Shown: positions 53,137-62,116 of the stretch, one piece after another
Numbering within the stretch: the stretch's first letter is position 1
Layout of the letters: each line of letters starts with the position of its first letter
Assembly: GCF_003610785.1 (NCBI RefSeq)
Contig: NZ_RAQQ01000005.1
Coordinates: 1-64,000, forward strand
Origin: Micromonospora globbae
Lineage (GTDB): Bacteria > Actinomycetota > Actinomycetes > Mycobacteriales > Micromonosporaceae
Reading direction: 5' to 3'
Length of the DNA stretch: 64,000 bases
The notes under the pieces: generated by a model
What the model was told of the DNA's origin: nothing
Database searches by the model: none
What the model saw: only the letters and a program-made list of their open reading frames with translations
Position numbers and translations under genes: made by a program

Positions 53137-53631
53137 TCAGGGGCGGCACTCCCGCATGAGGGTGGCCGGGATCCTCGTGAAGGTGCTGTCCAGCCAGGCG
53201 GCCGGGCGCTGGGCGCGGGCGCCCGCGTCGATCCGGTCCGCGGTGTCACCGAGCAGCGCCCGGACCTCCTGGTCCTGCGCGCGGCGGGCCTGTGCGCGTA
53301 CGTCGTCGGCGAGGTCGCCGAGGGTCCGCCGGAGCTGGGCGCTGATCTGCTCGCCGGTCAGCTCGCGCTCGGTCGCCGCGGTCGAGTCCGCGGCGATCTT
53401 CCGGCTGGCGGCGATGACGAGCCGGTCGACGGCCTGACACACCTCGACGGTGTTGGCCGCCGTGACCGGTGAGGGGCTGGTGGTGGGCGTCGACGCGGCA
53501 CCGGTCGTGGGCGCGGCGGGTGTGGTGGGTGCGGGTCCGCCCGTCTCCGTCCCGGACGTCTGGCAGCCGGTGAGCAGCGCCAGCGCGGCCGCCGCGGCGG
53601 CCCACCGGACGATCGACGTGGGCTGGGACAT
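53137..53631 (-). CDS. putative lipoprotein of unknown function
   Basis: The 164-residue protein has a lipoprotein signal with lipobox LLTGC (Cys23), then a Thr/Pro/Ala linker of ~35 residues and a helical domain (VCQAVDRLVIAASRKIAADS, LRRTLGDLADDVRAQARRA). The two cysteines CQ and EC may form a disulfide. No family is recognised. GGGAG precedes the ATG. It lies 124 bp upstream of the peptidase on the same strand. Confidence 0.8.
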   Translation of the reverse strand: MSQPTSIVRWAAAAAALALLTGCQTSGTETGGPAPTTPAAPTTGAASTPTTSPSPVTAANTVEVCQAVDRLVIAASRKIAADSTAATERELTGEQISAQLRRTLGDLADDVRAQARRAQDQEVRALLGDTADRIDAGARAQRPAAWLDSTFTRIPATLMRECRP

Positions 53632-53776
53632 GCTGTCTCCCGTTCCGTGGTCGGCGTCCCCGTCCGCGCGTCACCCCGACCTGCCAAACGATCGCGCGGT
53701 GGGCCGGGACACGCGGGGGCGGGACGGCGGCGCGCCGGGCCGGTGGTCACCGGCCCGGCGCGCGTACGCCGATGTG

Positions 53777-53950
53777 TCAGCTCTTGAAGGCGTCCTTGAC
53801 CTTCTCGCCGGCCTGCTTGAGGTTCGCGGCCGTCTGGTCGTTGCGGCCCTCGGCCTCCAGCCGCTCGTCGTCGGTGGCGCGGCCCGCGTGCTCCTTGACC
53901 TTGCCGGCCGCGTCCTCGGCCGCATTGCTGATCTTGTCGTCGATGCCCAT
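53777..53950 (-). CDS. CsbD-family stress protein
   Basis: The 57-residue protein reads GIDDKISNAAEDAAGKVKEH..., then a second helix ending AGEKVKDAFKS, the CsbD signature with charged, lysine-rich helices. CsbD proteins are abundant general-stress proteins of unknown activity. An AGGAAGGGG lies upstream of the ATG. A GGTT-N16-GGGTAA element about 30 bp upstream resembles SigB-type promoters, matching the known stress control of csbD genes. Confidence 0.88.
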   Translation of the reverse strand: MGIDDKISNAAEDAAGKVKEHAGRATDDERLEAEGRNDQTAANLKQAGEKVKDAFKS

Positions 53951-53982
53951 GGGATCCCCTTCCTGACGTCGCTACGACCGGG

Positions 53983-54008
53983 TTACCCGGCCGCCCGCCC
54001 GCTCAACC
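53983..54008 (-). promoter_or_regulatory. candidate SigB-type promoter for csbD
   Basis: On the minus strand GGTT (54008-54005), a 16-nt spacer and GGGTAA (53988-53983) match the GNNT-N14-16-GGGTAY pattern except for the last base. The -10 is embedded in a CCGGGTAACCCGG palindrome. Confidence 0.4.
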
Positions 54009-54048
54009 CCACCCCACCGACCGCCCCCACCCCCCCACCGACCGCGAC

Positions 54049-54103
54049 GATCATGAGGTTGACGGGGGTTTCGGAGATCGAACACCCCGCCAACCTCATG
54101 ATC
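54049..54103. repeat. long intergenic palindrome, family B copy 1
   Basis: GATCATGAGGTTG (54049-54061) and CAACCTCATGATC (54091-54103) form a perfect 13-bp stem that continues, after one mismatch, with CGGGG/CCCCG. It lies between copA and csbD. A second copy with the same arms occurs at 62025-62079. Confidence 0.88.
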
Positions 54104-54177
54104 ATCGGTGAGCCGGGCCGGGGCGGGTCGGGGCGGGTCGGGGCGGGCCGGGCGGTGGCGCGGGCGGGCGGCGGCGG

Positions 54178-56442
54178 TCAGCTGGGGTCCAGCGGGCGGA
54201 ACCGGCGGAGGCGGAGGCTGTTGGCCACCACGAAGACCGAGGACAGGGCCATCGTGGCCCCGGCGATCATCGGGTTGAGCAGCCCGGCCGCCGCGAGCGG
54301 CAGGGCCGCCACGTTGTAGCCGAACGCCCAGAACAGGTTCCCCCGGATCGTGTTCAACGTGCGCCGGGCCAGCCGGATGGCGTCCGCCGCCACGGTGAGG
54401 TCGCCGCGAACCAGGGTGAGGTCCGACGCCTCGATGGCCACGTCGGTGCCGGTCCCCATGGCGAGGCCCAGGTCGGCCTGGGCCAGCGCGGCCGCGTCGT
54501 TGACGCCGTCACCGACCATCGCGACGGTCCGTCCCTCGCGCTGCAGGCGGGCGACGACGTCCACCTTGTCGGCCGGGAGCACCTCGGCGATCACCTCGTC
54601 GATGCCGACCTCGGCGGCCACCGCGCGGGCGACGGTGGCGTTGTCGCCGGTCAGCAGGACGGGGCGGAGTCCGAGCTCGCGCAGCCGGGCCACGGCGAGC
54701 GCACTGGTCGGCTTGACCACGTCGGCCACCGCGAGGACGCCCCGCGCCCGGCCGTCCCAGCCGGCCAGCACGGCCGTACGCCCGGCGGCCTCCGCGTCGG
54801 TCACGGCCCGCTCCACCTCCGCGGGTACGTCGAACCCGCGCTCGCGCAGCAGCCGCAGCCGGCCGACCAGCACGGCGCGCCCCTCCACGGTGCCGGTCAC
54901 GCCGAGCCCTTCGACGTTGGCGAAGTCGGTGACCGGCGGAAGCGTGCCGGCCTCGGCGGCGCCGGTGGCGACCGCCCGGGCGATCGGGTGCTCGGACGCC
55001 GCCTCGAGCGCGCCGGCCAGGCGGAGCAGGTCGGCCGGGTCCGTGCCCTCGGCGGGCCGTACGTCGACGAGGGTCATCCGGCCCGTGGTCACGGTGCCGG
55101 TCTTGTCCAGCACCACCGTGTCGACCTTCCGGGTGCTCTCCAGCACCTCCGGCCCCTTGATCAGGATGCCGAGCTGGGCGCCGCGCCCGGTGCCGACCAG
55201 CAGCGCGGTCGGCGTGGCGAGGCCGAGCGCGCACGGGCAGGCGATGATCAGCACGGCCACCGCCGCGGTGAACGCGGCGGTCGGCCCGGCCCCGGTGCCG
55301 AGCCACCAGCCCAGCGTGCCGACGGCCAGGGCGATGACGATCGGGACGAACACGCCGGAGATCCGGTCGGCGAGCCGCTGCACGGCCGCCTTGCCGCTCT
55401 GGGCCTGCTCGACCAGGCGCGCCATCTGGGCGAGCTGGGTGTCGGCGCCCACCCGGGTCGCCGAGACGACCAGCCGGCCGCCGGCGTTGACCGTGGCGCC
55501 CACGACGGCGTCGCCGGGGCCGACCTCGACCGGTACGGACTCGCCGGTCAGCATGCTCGCGTCGACCGCCGACGTGCCCTCCTCCACCACTCCGTCGGTG
55601 GCGATCTTCTCCCCCGGCCGGACCACGAACCGGTCCCCGACGGCGAGCTGGTCGACCGGGATGCGGGTCTCCGCCCCGCCGCGCAGCACGGCGACGTCCC
55701 GGGCGCCGAGTTCGAGCAGGGCGCGCAGCGCCGCTCCGGCCGTCCGCTTCGAGCGGGCCTCGAAGTAGCGGCCGGCGAGGATGAACGTGGTCACGCCCGC
55801 GGCGGCCTCCAGGTAGATGTTCCCGGCGCCGGCGGAGCGGGTGATGTCGAAACGGAAGGGGTGCGTCATCCCGGGCATCCCCGCGTCGCCGAGGAAGAGT
55901 GCCCAGAGCGACCAGCCGAACGCCGCGAGGGTGCCGACCGAGACCAGGGTGTCCATGGTCGCGGCGCCGTGCCGCAGGTTGACGAGCGCGGCCCGGTGGA
56001 ACGGCAGGCCACCCCAGACCACCACCGGAGCGGCCAGGGTCAGGGACAGCCACTGCCAGTAGTCGAACTGCCAGGCGGGCACCATGGCCAGCACGATCAC
56101 GGGTACGGTCAGCGCCACCGACGCCCACAGCCGCGTCCGCAGCCGGCGCAGCTCGTCGACCGGCGCCTCGGCGGCCGGCTCGGCCGCCGAGGCGGGCGGC
56201 GGGGGCAGCTTCGCCGTGTAGCCGGTCTTCTCGACGGTGGCGATCAAATCGTCCGGGGTGACGTCGTCGGCGTACCGGACGGTGGCCTTCTCGGTCGCGT
56301 AGTTGACCGACGCGGAGACGCCGTCCATCCGGTTGAGCTTCTTCTCGATGCGGGCGGCGCAGGAGGCGCAGGTCATCCCGCCGATGGACAGTTCGATGAG
56401 GTTCGGCGCCGTCGGCAGCGGGCTGCTGCTGGTGGTGGTCAT
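54178..56442 (-). CDS. copA: copper-exporting P-type ATPase CopA
   Basis: The 754-residue P1B-ATPase has one N-terminal heavy-metal-associated domain (MTCASC, Cys25 and Cys28), eight membrane helices, the actuator TGES, the Cu(I)-type CPC motif in [11 protein letters not shown], phosphorylation site Asp446 in DKTGT, SEHPIA and [10 protein letters not shown]. It pumps Cu(I) out of the cytoplasm. The ATG at 56442 follows AGGAG by 5 nt and lies 11 bp after the preceding gene, so copZ, the His-rich gene and copA form one operon under CsoR operators. Confidence 0.96.
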   Translation of the reverse strand: MTTTSSSPLPTAPNLIELSIGGMTCASCAARIEKKLNRMDGVSASVNYATEKATVRYADDVTPDDLIATVEKTGYTAKLPPPPASAAEPAAEAPVDELRRLRTRLWASVALTVPVIVLAMVPAWQFDYWQWLSLTLAAPVVVWGGLPFHRAALVNLRHGAATMDTLVSVGTLAAFGWSLWALFLGDAGMPGMTHPFRFDITRSAGAGNIYLEAAAGVTTFILAGRYFEARSKRTAGAALRALLELGARDVAVLRGGAETRIPVDQLAVGDRFVVRPGEKIATDGVVEEGTSAVDASMLTGESVPVEVGPGDAVVGATVNAGGRLVVSATRVGADTQLAQMARLVEQAQSGKAAVQRLADRISGVFVPIVIALAVGTLGWWLGTGAGPTAAFTAAVAVLIIACPCALGLATPTALLVGTGRGAQLGILIKGPEVLESTRKVDTVVLDKTGTVTTGRMTLVDVRPAEGTDPADLLRLAGALEAASEHPIARAVATGAAEAGTLPPVTDFANVEGLGVTGTVEGRAVLVGRLRLLRERGFDVPAEVERAVTDAEAAGRTAVLAGWDGRARGVLAVADVVKPTSALAVARLRELGLRPVLLTGDNATVARAVAAEVGIDEVIAEVLPADKVDVVARLQREGRTVAMVGDGVNDAAALAQADLGLAMGTGTDVAIEASDLTLVRGDLTVAADAIRLARRTLNTIRGNLFWAFGYNVAALPLAAAGLLNPMIAGATMALSSVFVVANSLRLRRFRPLDPS

Positions 56443-56453
56443 CACGGCTCCTG

Positions 56454-57449
56454 TCAGTTGTGCCCGTGGCCGGGTTCGCCGTGCGTGGCGGTGCCGGTCG
56501 GGGCGGGTGCGCTCGGGGCGGGTGCGGCGGTCGCCGCCGCGGTGCCGGCCACCACGGTGAACTCCGCGGTGCGCACCGTCCCGCCGTGCTTGAAGTCGAG
56601 GTAGAGCCGGTAGGCGCCGGCGGACGGCACCTCGGCCAGGAACCTGACGGCCGGCCCGGGCGGGGTCCGCCCGTCGCCGGGCGCGCCCTCCGGGTGCACG
56701 TGCAGGTACGCGAGGTCGCCCTGGCGCAGCGCCACCAGGTGGCCGTACGCGCCGAGGTAGGGCTCCAGGTCGGTGACCGGCGCGCCGTCCCGGCTGACGG
56801 TGAGGGTCAACTCCGTCGTCCGGCCCGGCTGCGGGTCGCCGGCCAGCGTGACCGTGTAGCCGTCGACCGTGGTGCTGGTCGCCGGGGCGGGCAGCGGCCG
56901 GGCGGTGAGCGGGCCCGGCACGGTCACGTCGACACCGAGAGTCAGGGGTTCGCCACCGGTCGGGGTGAAGTCGGCGAACGCCCGCCACACCCCGGGGCCG
57001 TCGAGCGGCGAGGCGACCCGCCAGGTGCCGTCCGACCCGAGGTCGGGGTGCACGTGCCGGAAGCCGGAGAGGTCGCGCCGGGCCACGATCAGGTGCATGC
57101 GCTTGTCGTGCGCCACGTCGTACGCCGTGACGGGCCGTCCGTCGGGCCCGAGGACGCGGAAGGCGAACTCGCCCGCCGGGGCGGCGACCGGCGTGAGGGT
57201 GTAACCACGGTCGGAGACGAGAAGGCCCGCCGGCAGGTGCGGGCCCTCGGTGCCGTGCCCGGCGCCGTGCTCGCTGTCGGTGCCGTGCGCGGTGTCGGCG
57301 CCGGTGCCGTGCCCGGCCTCCTCGGCGCCGTCGTGGCGGGATTCGGCGGTGGGGGTGACGGGGCCGGCCACCTGGCCGACCCCGTACGCCGCGCCGAACA
57401 CCGCCGCCAGGCCGAGGGCGAAGCCGCTCAGCTTCATCGCGGTGTTCAT
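56454..57449 (-). CDS. exported His-rich protein of the copper operon
   Basis: The 331-residue protein starts with an uncleaved or signal-like helix ([18 protein letters not shown]). A linker of about 45 residues full of His-Gly/Asp units follows ([19 protein letters not shown]), then two beta-sandwich-like domains containing [20 protein letters not shown] and [19 protein letters not shown], and a second His-rich tail ([10 protein letters not shown]). The histidines suggest periplasmic-side Cu binding, acting between CopZ and CopA functions in resistance. I do not recognise a named family with certainty. GAGGT precedes the ATG. Confidence 0.8.
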   Translation of the reverse strand: MNTAMKLSGFALGLAAVFGAAYGVGQVAGPVTPTAESRHDGAEEAGHGTGADTAHGTDSEHGAGHGTEGPHLPAGLLVSDRGYTLTPVAAPAGEFAFRVLGPDGRPVTAYDVAHDKRMHLIVARRDLSGFRHVHPDLGSDGTWRVASPLDGPGVWRAFADFTPTGGEPLTLGVDVTVPGPLTARPLPAPATSTTVDGYTVTLAGDPQPGRTTELTLTVSRDGAPVTDLEPYLGAYGHLVALRQGDLAYLHVHPEGAPGDGRTPPGPAVRFLAEVPSAGAYRLYLDFKHGGTVRTAEFTVVAGTAAATAAPAPSAPAPTGTATHGEPGHGHN

Positions 57450-57480
57450 CTGAGGTACCTCGATCTGCGTCGGGCGCCGG

Positions 57481-57690
57481 TCACTCGCCGACGAGGTCGT
57501 ATCCGGCCTCGTCGACGGCGGCGCGAACGGAAGCGGTGTCCAGCGGCTTGTCGCTGGTGACGGTGACCTGGCCGGTCGCCAGGTCGACCCGGACGTCGCT
57601 GACGCCCTGGATGGCGCCGACCTCGGCGCTGACCGCGCTCACGCAGTGCCCGCACGTCATGCCCTGCACCTGGTACGTCGTGGTGACCAT
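57481..57690 (-). CDS. copZ: copper chaperone CopZ (HMA domain)
   Basis: The 69-residue protein is a single heavy-metal-associated domain with GMTCGHC (Cys13, Cys16) and the C-terminal AVDEAGYDLVG. It carries Cu(I) to CopA and CsoR. AAGGAGAGG precedes the ATG. It is the first gene of the copper operon; a TATATG -10 element and a CsoR-like operator (57719-57733) lie directly upstream. Confidence 0.94.
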   Translation of the reverse strand: MVTTTYQVQGMTCGHCVSAVSAEVGAIQGVSDVRVDLATGQVTVTSDKPLDTASVRAAVDEAGYDLVGE

Positions 57691-57718
57691 CGGACCTCTC
57701 CTTCCCTTGCCCAGCATA

Positions 57719-57733
57719 TACCCCCCTGGGGTA
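57719..57733. promoter_or_regulatory. CsoR-type operator 1
   Basis: TACCCCCCTGGGGTA is a palindromic G-tract operator of the CsoR kind, overlapping the -10/-35 region of the copZ promoter (minus strand). Confidence 0.85.
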
Positions 57734-57769
57734 ATTGCCGGACAGACTGCTCCCCTGTCGGTGCACCGG

Positions 57770-57784
57770 TACCCCGTGGGGGTA
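57770..57784. promoter_or_regulatory. CsoR-type operator 2
   Basis: TACCCCGTGGGGGTA lies between the two divergent promoters, 51 bp from operator 1 and 38 bp from operator 3. Its centre differs from the other two. Confidence 0.75.
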
Positions 57785-57807
57785 TCGGCCACGTGGTCAC
57801 CGTAGCA

Positions 57808-57822
57808 TACCCCCCAGGGGTA
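57808..57822. promoter_or_regulatory. CsoR-type operator 3
   Basis: TACCCCCCAGGGGTA differs from operator 1 only at the central base. It ends 3 bp before the csoR -10 element TATCCT (57826-57831), so it should give autorepression. Confidence 0.85.
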
Positions 57823-57838
57823 CGCTATCCTTGTCGAC

Positions 57839-58135
57839 ATGACCACACCGACCCCGACCCGCGGGTACACCGCCAGCAAGGACCAGCTGCTCGCACGGCT
57901 GCGCCGCATCGAGGGACAGGTGCGCGGCGTCGAGAAGATGGTCGAGGACGACCGCTACTGCATCGACGTGCTCACCCAGATCTCCGCCGTCCAGGCCGCG
58001 CTCGACAAGGTCGCCCTGGGGCTGCTCGACGGGCACGCCCGGCACTGCATGCACGAGGGGGCGGCCGAGGGCCGCGCCGACGAGATGGCCACCGAGATGA
58101 TGGCCGCCGTCGGTCGCCTCATGAAGCGCGGCTGA
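57839..58135 (+). CDS. csoR: copper-sensing repressor CsoR
   Basis: The 98-residue four-helix regulator has the Cu(I) ligands Cys41, His66 and Cys70 (RYCIDVLTQ, DGHARHC) and the DNA-facing RLRRIEGQVRGVEKM. Cu(I) binding releases it from G-tract operators; three are present between it and copZ. The ATG follows TATCCT by 7 nt, without a ribosome-binding site, so the mRNA is probably leaderless. Confidence 0.96.
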   Translation: MTTPTPTRGYTASKDQLLARLRRIEGQVRGVEKMVEDDRYCIDVLTQISAVQAALDKVALGLLDGHARHCMHEGAAEGRADEMATEMMAAVGRLMKRG

Positions 58136-58265
58136 ATCCCCGGCCCCCACCCGGCGACCGTCCGGCCCGGCGGTTACCCTCACGGCCCAGCCCCGCCGGG
58201 CCGTCGGTACTGAACCGATCGTCCCGCCGGCACGTATCCCGCCCCGGACTCGTTGGGAGATTCGT

Positions 58266-59657
58266 ATGGGCGCCGACCATTCCCGTCCCGCACCGCCCGC
58301 CCCGCGCCGGGTGCGGCGGATCCTCGTGGCGGCGGTGGTCCCCCTCGTCCTCGGCACCCTGGTCGCCGCTCTGCTGCTCTGGCCCCGCGACGCCCCGACG
58401 CCGGCCGACGTCAGCGACCCGGCCCGCTACCACGGCACGGTGACCCGCGTGGTGAGCGAGGCCTGCCCGGCCCTGCCGGAGACGCCGGAGGAGGCGCCCG
58501 GCGCCCGGCCGCAGCGGTGCGGCACGGTGAGCGTACGGGTGGAGGACGGCCCGGCCGCCGGGCAGGAGGTCGTCACGCCGATGCCCGACGGGCCGGGCGC
58601 GCCGGTCGTCGAGGCCGGCGACGAGGTCGTCCTGGTGGAGTTGACCGATCCGGCCGACCCGGCCTCGGTGACCTGGAACATCGCCGAGCACCAGCGCGGC
58701 ATGCCGCTGATCTGGCTGGCGCTGGTCTTCGCCGCCGCCATCGTCGTGTTCGGCCGGTGGCGGGGCCTCGCGGCGCTCGCCGGCCTGGCCGCGAGCTTCG
58801 CCATCCTGCTGACGTTCGTGCTCCCCGGCATCAGCGCCGGCCGCCCGCCGCTGCTGGTGGCGGTGGTCGGCGCCGCGCTGATCATGTTCGTGGTGCTCTA
58901 CCTGACGCACGGCGTCACGGCGCAGACCTCGGTGGCGGTACTGGGCACGCTGGGCAGCCTGGTGCTCACCGGCGTGCTCGGCGTGGTGGCCACCGCCGCC
59001 ACCCACCTCACCGGCTTCGGCAGCGAGGATGCCACGACCCTGTCGATGTTCCAGGCCGACGTGGACCTGCACGGCCTGCTGCTGGCCGGCATCATCATCG
59101 GCTCGCTGGGCGTGCTCGACGACGTCACGGTCACCCAGGCCGCCACCGTCACGGAGCTGGCCCACGCGAACCCGGGGCTGTCCCGGCTCCAGCTCTACCG
59201 CGCCGCGACGCGGGTCGGCCGGGCGCACATCGCGTCCACCGTGAACACCATCGTGCTCGCGTACGCCGGCGCCTCCCTGCCGTTGCTGCTCCTGCTCACC
59301 GCCGATTCGCGTCCGGTGAGCCAGATCCTCACGAGCGAGTTCCTGGCCCAGGAGATCGTCCGCAGCGCGGTGGCCACGCTCGGCCTGATCGCCGCCGTAC
59401 CGCTCACCACCGGGCTGGCCGCGGTCGTCACGACCGCCGGACGCGGCGGGCCGGCCGCCGACGGCGCTACGGACACCACGCCGGACCCCACCGCGAACGC
59501 ACTCCCCGCCCCCGCCACCCCGGCCACCCGGCGTCCCGCGCACGACCGGGCGGACGTCCTGCGGGCCCTCGGCGCGGACGGCTCCGACCCGACCGCATCC
59601 CCCGCCGGCCGTCGCGGCTGGCCCGACCCGGACAGGAGCACGGACAGCGCATGGTGA
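58266..59657 (+). CDS. YibE/F family membrane protein
   Basis: The 463-residue protein has an N-terminal helix, an extracytoplasmic OB-like segment with GTVTRVVSEACP, and seven to eight further membrane helices with the YibE/F signature (VTAQTSVAVLGTLGSLVLTG, GIIIGSLGVLDDVTVTQAA, NTIVLAYAGASLPLLLLLT). A disordered Thr/Pro/Ala tail of ~60 residues ends it. The family's role is unsettled. GGGAG lies 7 nt before the ATG. Confidence 0.88.
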   Translation: MGADHSRPAPPAPRRVRRILVAAVVPLVLGTLVAALLLWPRDAPTPADVSDPARYHGTVTRVVSEACPALPETPEEAPGARPQRCGTVSVRVEDGPAAGQEVVTPMPDGPGAPVVEAGDEVVLVELTDPADPASVTWNIAEHQRGMPLIWLALVFAAAIVVFGRWRGLAALAGLAASFAILLTFVLPGISAGRPPLLVAVVGAALIMFVVLYLTHGVTAQTSVAVLGTLGSLVLTGVLGVVATAATHLTGFGSEDATTLSMFQADVDLHGLLLAGIIIGSLGVLDDVTVTQAATVTELAHANPGLSRLQLYRAATRVGRAHIASTVNTIVLAYAGASLPLLLLLTADSRPVSQILTSEFLAQEIVRSAVATLGLIAAVPLTTGLAAVVTTAGRGGPAADGATDTTPDPTANALPAPATPATRRPAHDRADVLRALGADGSDPTASPAGRRGWPDPDRSTDSAW

Positions 59658-59831
59658 CACTCCTCAACGTGACCAAGTGGGCTGGAAGGCCTGACGACTG
59701 GGTCACTCGTTACCCAGCGCTATGGCGAAATGACGCTTTTAGCGGGCATCGGGACGTAGATCCCCAGGAGGGCTCTCGGGTAACCTCGCTGCCGGTCACC
59801 GCCGAAGGCGCGCAGCGGCGCCTGCGGTGCC

Positions 59832-59941
59832 ACCGCCCAATCGCCATCCGGCGAGCCGGGAACCCAGGTACGTGGGGTGAATCCGCGCCAGCGGTAGGGG
59901 CCACTTCCGCCCCGAACCCGTCAGCTAACCCGGTCGGCGGT
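59832..59941 (+). promoter_or_regulatory. c-di-AMP (ydaO/yuaA) riboswitch
   Basis: ACCGCC (59832-59837) and GGCGGT (59936-59941) close P1. Between them are the diagnostic ydaO segments: GAGCCGGGAACCCA, GTGGGGTGAATCC, GGTAGGGGC and CCCGAACCCGTCAGCTAACC. The class binds two cyclic di-AMP molecules and usually turns expression off. It ends 17 nt before the GTG of the exported peptidase, and the ribosome-binding site GGAAGGGAAG lies in that gap, so control by termination at P1 or by translation is possible. The rest of the 301-bp gap (59658-59831) shows no gene. Confidence 0.93.
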
Positions 59942-59958
59942 CGACGGAAGGGAAGACT

Positions 59959-60975
59959 GTGACGGCACCCCTACGCCGCTGGTTGACACCCGTGGTGGCC
60001 GTGTTCGCCGCGCTGACCGTGCTCGCCGGGCCCCTCCCGGTGTCCGCCGCGCCCAAGCCGGCAACGCCGTCCGGCCACGAGGACGACGATCCACCCCTGC
60101 TCAACGAGGTCATCGAGACGACCAACCGCAACTACAGCGCCGCCAAGGCCAAGCTGGCCAAGTCCGAGAAGCGCCAGCTGGAGCTGAGCCTGGAGGTCAA
60201 GCGGGCCGAGGCCGAGCTGCAGGCGCTGGCGCCGCAGGTCAGCGAGATCGCGGCACAGTCGTACCGCACGGGCCGGATCGGCGCGGTCGCCATGCTCCTG
60301 TCGAGCAACAGCCCCAACACCTTCGTCGAGCGGGCCACCGGCCTCGACGAGCTCAACATGGTGAACGCCCAGAAGCTCGCCCAGATCAACGAGATCAAGC
60401 GCCGCGCCGAGCTGGCCAAGCTCGCGATCGACGCCGAGGTCCGCGAGCAGCAGAAGCAGACCGCCATCATGGCGAAGCAGAAGCGGGAGGCCGAGAAGGC
60501 CCTCGCCCTCGTCGGCGGCAAGGGCTTCACCGGCGGCCTGGTCTCCGCCACCTCGCCGGTGGCCCGGATCGGCCCCGGGCGCACCGCCGACGGCGACTGG
60601 AAGCCCGAGTCCTGCAGCGAGCCCGACCCCACCACCTCGGGGTGCGTCACCCCGCGCACGCTGCACGCGTACAAGGAGGTCAAGCGGGCCGGCTTCAACC
60701 GCTTCGTCGGCTGCTACCGGCCCGGCGGGCCCTGGGAGCACCCGAAGGGCCGGGCCTGCGACTGGTCGCTGCAGAAGAGCGGCTTCTCGCCGTGGCACAA
60801 CAACGACACCCGGATGTACGGCAACAACCTGGCGGCCTTCCTGATCCGCAACGCCGACCGGCTCGGCATCTACTACGTGATCTGGAACCGGCAGATCTGG
60901 TTCCCGGCGACCGGCTGGAAGTCGTACAGCGGGCCGTCCAACCACACCGACCACGTCCACATGTCACTGCTGTAG
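59959..60975 (+). CDS. exported coiled-coil cell-wall peptidase (LAS/M15-like C-terminal domain)
   Basis: The 338-residue protein has a Sec signal peptide (VVAVFAALTVLAGPLPVSAA), a long coiled coil (residues ~50-185, Lys/Glu/Ala heptads with SQSYRTGRIG-like hinge AAQSYRTGRIGAVAML) and a C-terminal domain with HPKGRACDW (His261, Asp268) and DHVHMS (His332, His334). HxxGxAxD plus HxH is the zinc-binding signature of LAS/M15 peptidases, so a peptidoglycan-cleaving activity is inferred. The c-di-AMP riboswitch directly upstream links it to turgor or wall homeostasis, as for Rpf-like enzymes in other actinomycetes. Confidence 0.88.
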   Translation: MTAPLRRWLTPVVAVFAALTVLAGPLPVSAAPKPATPSGHEDDDPPLLNEVIETTNRNYSAAKAKLAKSEKRQLELSLEVKRAEAELQALAPQVSEIAAQSYRTGRIGAVAMLLSSNSPNTFVERATGLDELNMVNAQKLAQINEIKRRAELAKLAIDAEVREQQKQTAIMAKQKREAEKALALVGGKGFTGGLVSATSPVARIGPGRTADGDWKPESCSEPDPTTSGCVTPRTLHAYKEVKRAGFNRFVGCYRPGGPWEHPKGRACDWSLQKSGFSPWHNNDTRMYGNNLAAFLIRNADRLGIYYVIWNRQIWFPATGWKSYSGPSNHTDHVHMSLL

Positions 60976-60991
60976 CGACGGCACGCCGAAC

Positions 60992-61016
60992 GGGCCGCCC
61001 CGCACCGGGGCGGCCC
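60992..61016. terminator. intrinsic terminator-like hairpin
   Basis: GGGCCGCCCC and GGGGCGGCCC form a perfect 10-bp stem with a 5-nt loop, followed by TTTC, 16 bp after the peptidase stop. Confidence 0.85.
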
Positions 61017-61110
61017 TTTCGCGTACGGTCTCCCGTGGCTCTGCGGGCCCTGCGCACGGCCTCCTGCGGCGCCGCGTTCGGCGGCCTGGCCTTCGGTCGC
61101 CGGGGACGGC

Positions 61111-61830
61111 TCAGCCGCGTACGCCGGCCGCCGGGCCGACCCCGCCGAGCGCCGCGGGCGCGGCGGCGACCTGGCGGACCTCACCGGCGGCGAGCCGGTA
61201 CGACATGCCCACCACCCCGCACCGCCCGGCCACGACCTCGGCGGCCAGGACGGGCGAGCTGTCGAGCAGCGCCTCGACGGTCTGCGCGATGTGGATGTCG
61301 ACGATTCCGTTGATGTCGTCCACGCCGTCGGCGGCGGCCCTGCGGAGGCTCGGCACCACGGCGTCCACCACCGCACCGAGGTGACCGGCGGGCGGCGTGC
61401 CGGTGGCGACGGCCTCCCGCGCCGCCTGCACGGCCCCGCACGAGTCGTGGCCGAGCACCACCACCAACGGCGTTCCCAGGACGGTGACGGCGTACTCCAC
61501 GCTGCCGAGCACCTCCGGCCCGGTGGTGTGTCCGGCCGTCCGGACCACGAACAGGTCGCCGAGGCCCCGGTCGAAGATGATCTCGGCGGCGAGGCGTGAG
61601 TCGGAGCAGCCGACGATCACCGCGAACGGGTGCTGCTGCTCGGCGACGGCGGCTCGCCGGCCGGCGTCCTGGTTGGGGTGGCGCGGGGCGCCGGTGACGA
61701 AGCGGCGGTTGCCGTCGAGCAGCTCGGCGAGCGCCTGCTCGGGACCGATGGCCGGGGGCAGGTCCGTCTCCGGCCCGCCCGGCCCGCGCTGGGCGTCCGG
61801 CTGCACCACGGTCGATTCCGCTCCGCTCAT
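61111..61830 (-). CDS. beta-carbonic anhydrase
   Basis: The 239-residue enzyme has the beta-class zinc site: Cys75, Asp77 and Arg79 in GCSDSR, His128 and Cys131 in GHDSCGA. It interconverts CO2 and bicarbonate. There is no clear signal peptide; the first ~30 residues are a flexible Pro/Gly-rich leader. I chose ATG 61830, preceded by GAGGTG. Monocistronic, convergent with the peptidase gene. Confidence 0.95.
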   Translation of the reverse strand: MSGAESTVVQPDAQRGPGGPETDLPPAIGPEQALAELLDGNRRFVTGAPRHPNQDAGRRAAVAEQQHPFAVIVGCSDSRLAAEIIFDRGLGDLFVVRTAGHTTGPEVLGSVEYAVTVLGTPLVVVLGHDSCGAVQAAREAVATGTPPAGHLGAVVDAVVPSLRRAAADGVDDINGIVDIHIAQTVEALLDSSPVLAAEVVAGRCGVVGMSYRLAAGEVRQVAAAPAALGGVGPAAGVRG

Positions 61831-62024
61831 CCCCGCACCTCGATTCCCCACCTGATCGATCCGCCCACCCGGATCCCGACTCCGGTCCAACGGTCACACC
61901 GCCCTCAAGACACGTCAAGGGATACGTGATTTGCATTTCAGGTGTCCCCCATCCCCCATCCCCACGGCTTGCCCCCGCCCCCGCCCTGGCCCCGCCCCCG
62001 CTCCGGCCCCGGCTTCGCCCCGGT

Positions 62025-62079
62025 GATCATGAGGTTGTTGTCGCGACACGCCGATGCGGCTGACAACAACTTCATGATC
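62025..62079. repeat. long intergenic palindrome, family B copy 2
   Basis: GATCATGAGGTTGTTGTC (62025-62042) and GACAACAACTTCATGATC (62062-62079) form an 18-bp stem with a single G-T pair around a 19-nt loop. It lies in the divergent region between carbonic anhydrase and the winged-helix gene, 38 bp before the latter's start. Confidence 0.9.
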
Positions 62080-62116
62080 AACGCGCCGGGAGGTGGGGGC
62101 ACCTACGATGACGGCC

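Noticed and set aside
54988-56604. Open frame antisense to copA
   Set aside because: copA carries all P1B-ATPase motifs; the antisense frame is Gly/Arg/Val-rich with none.
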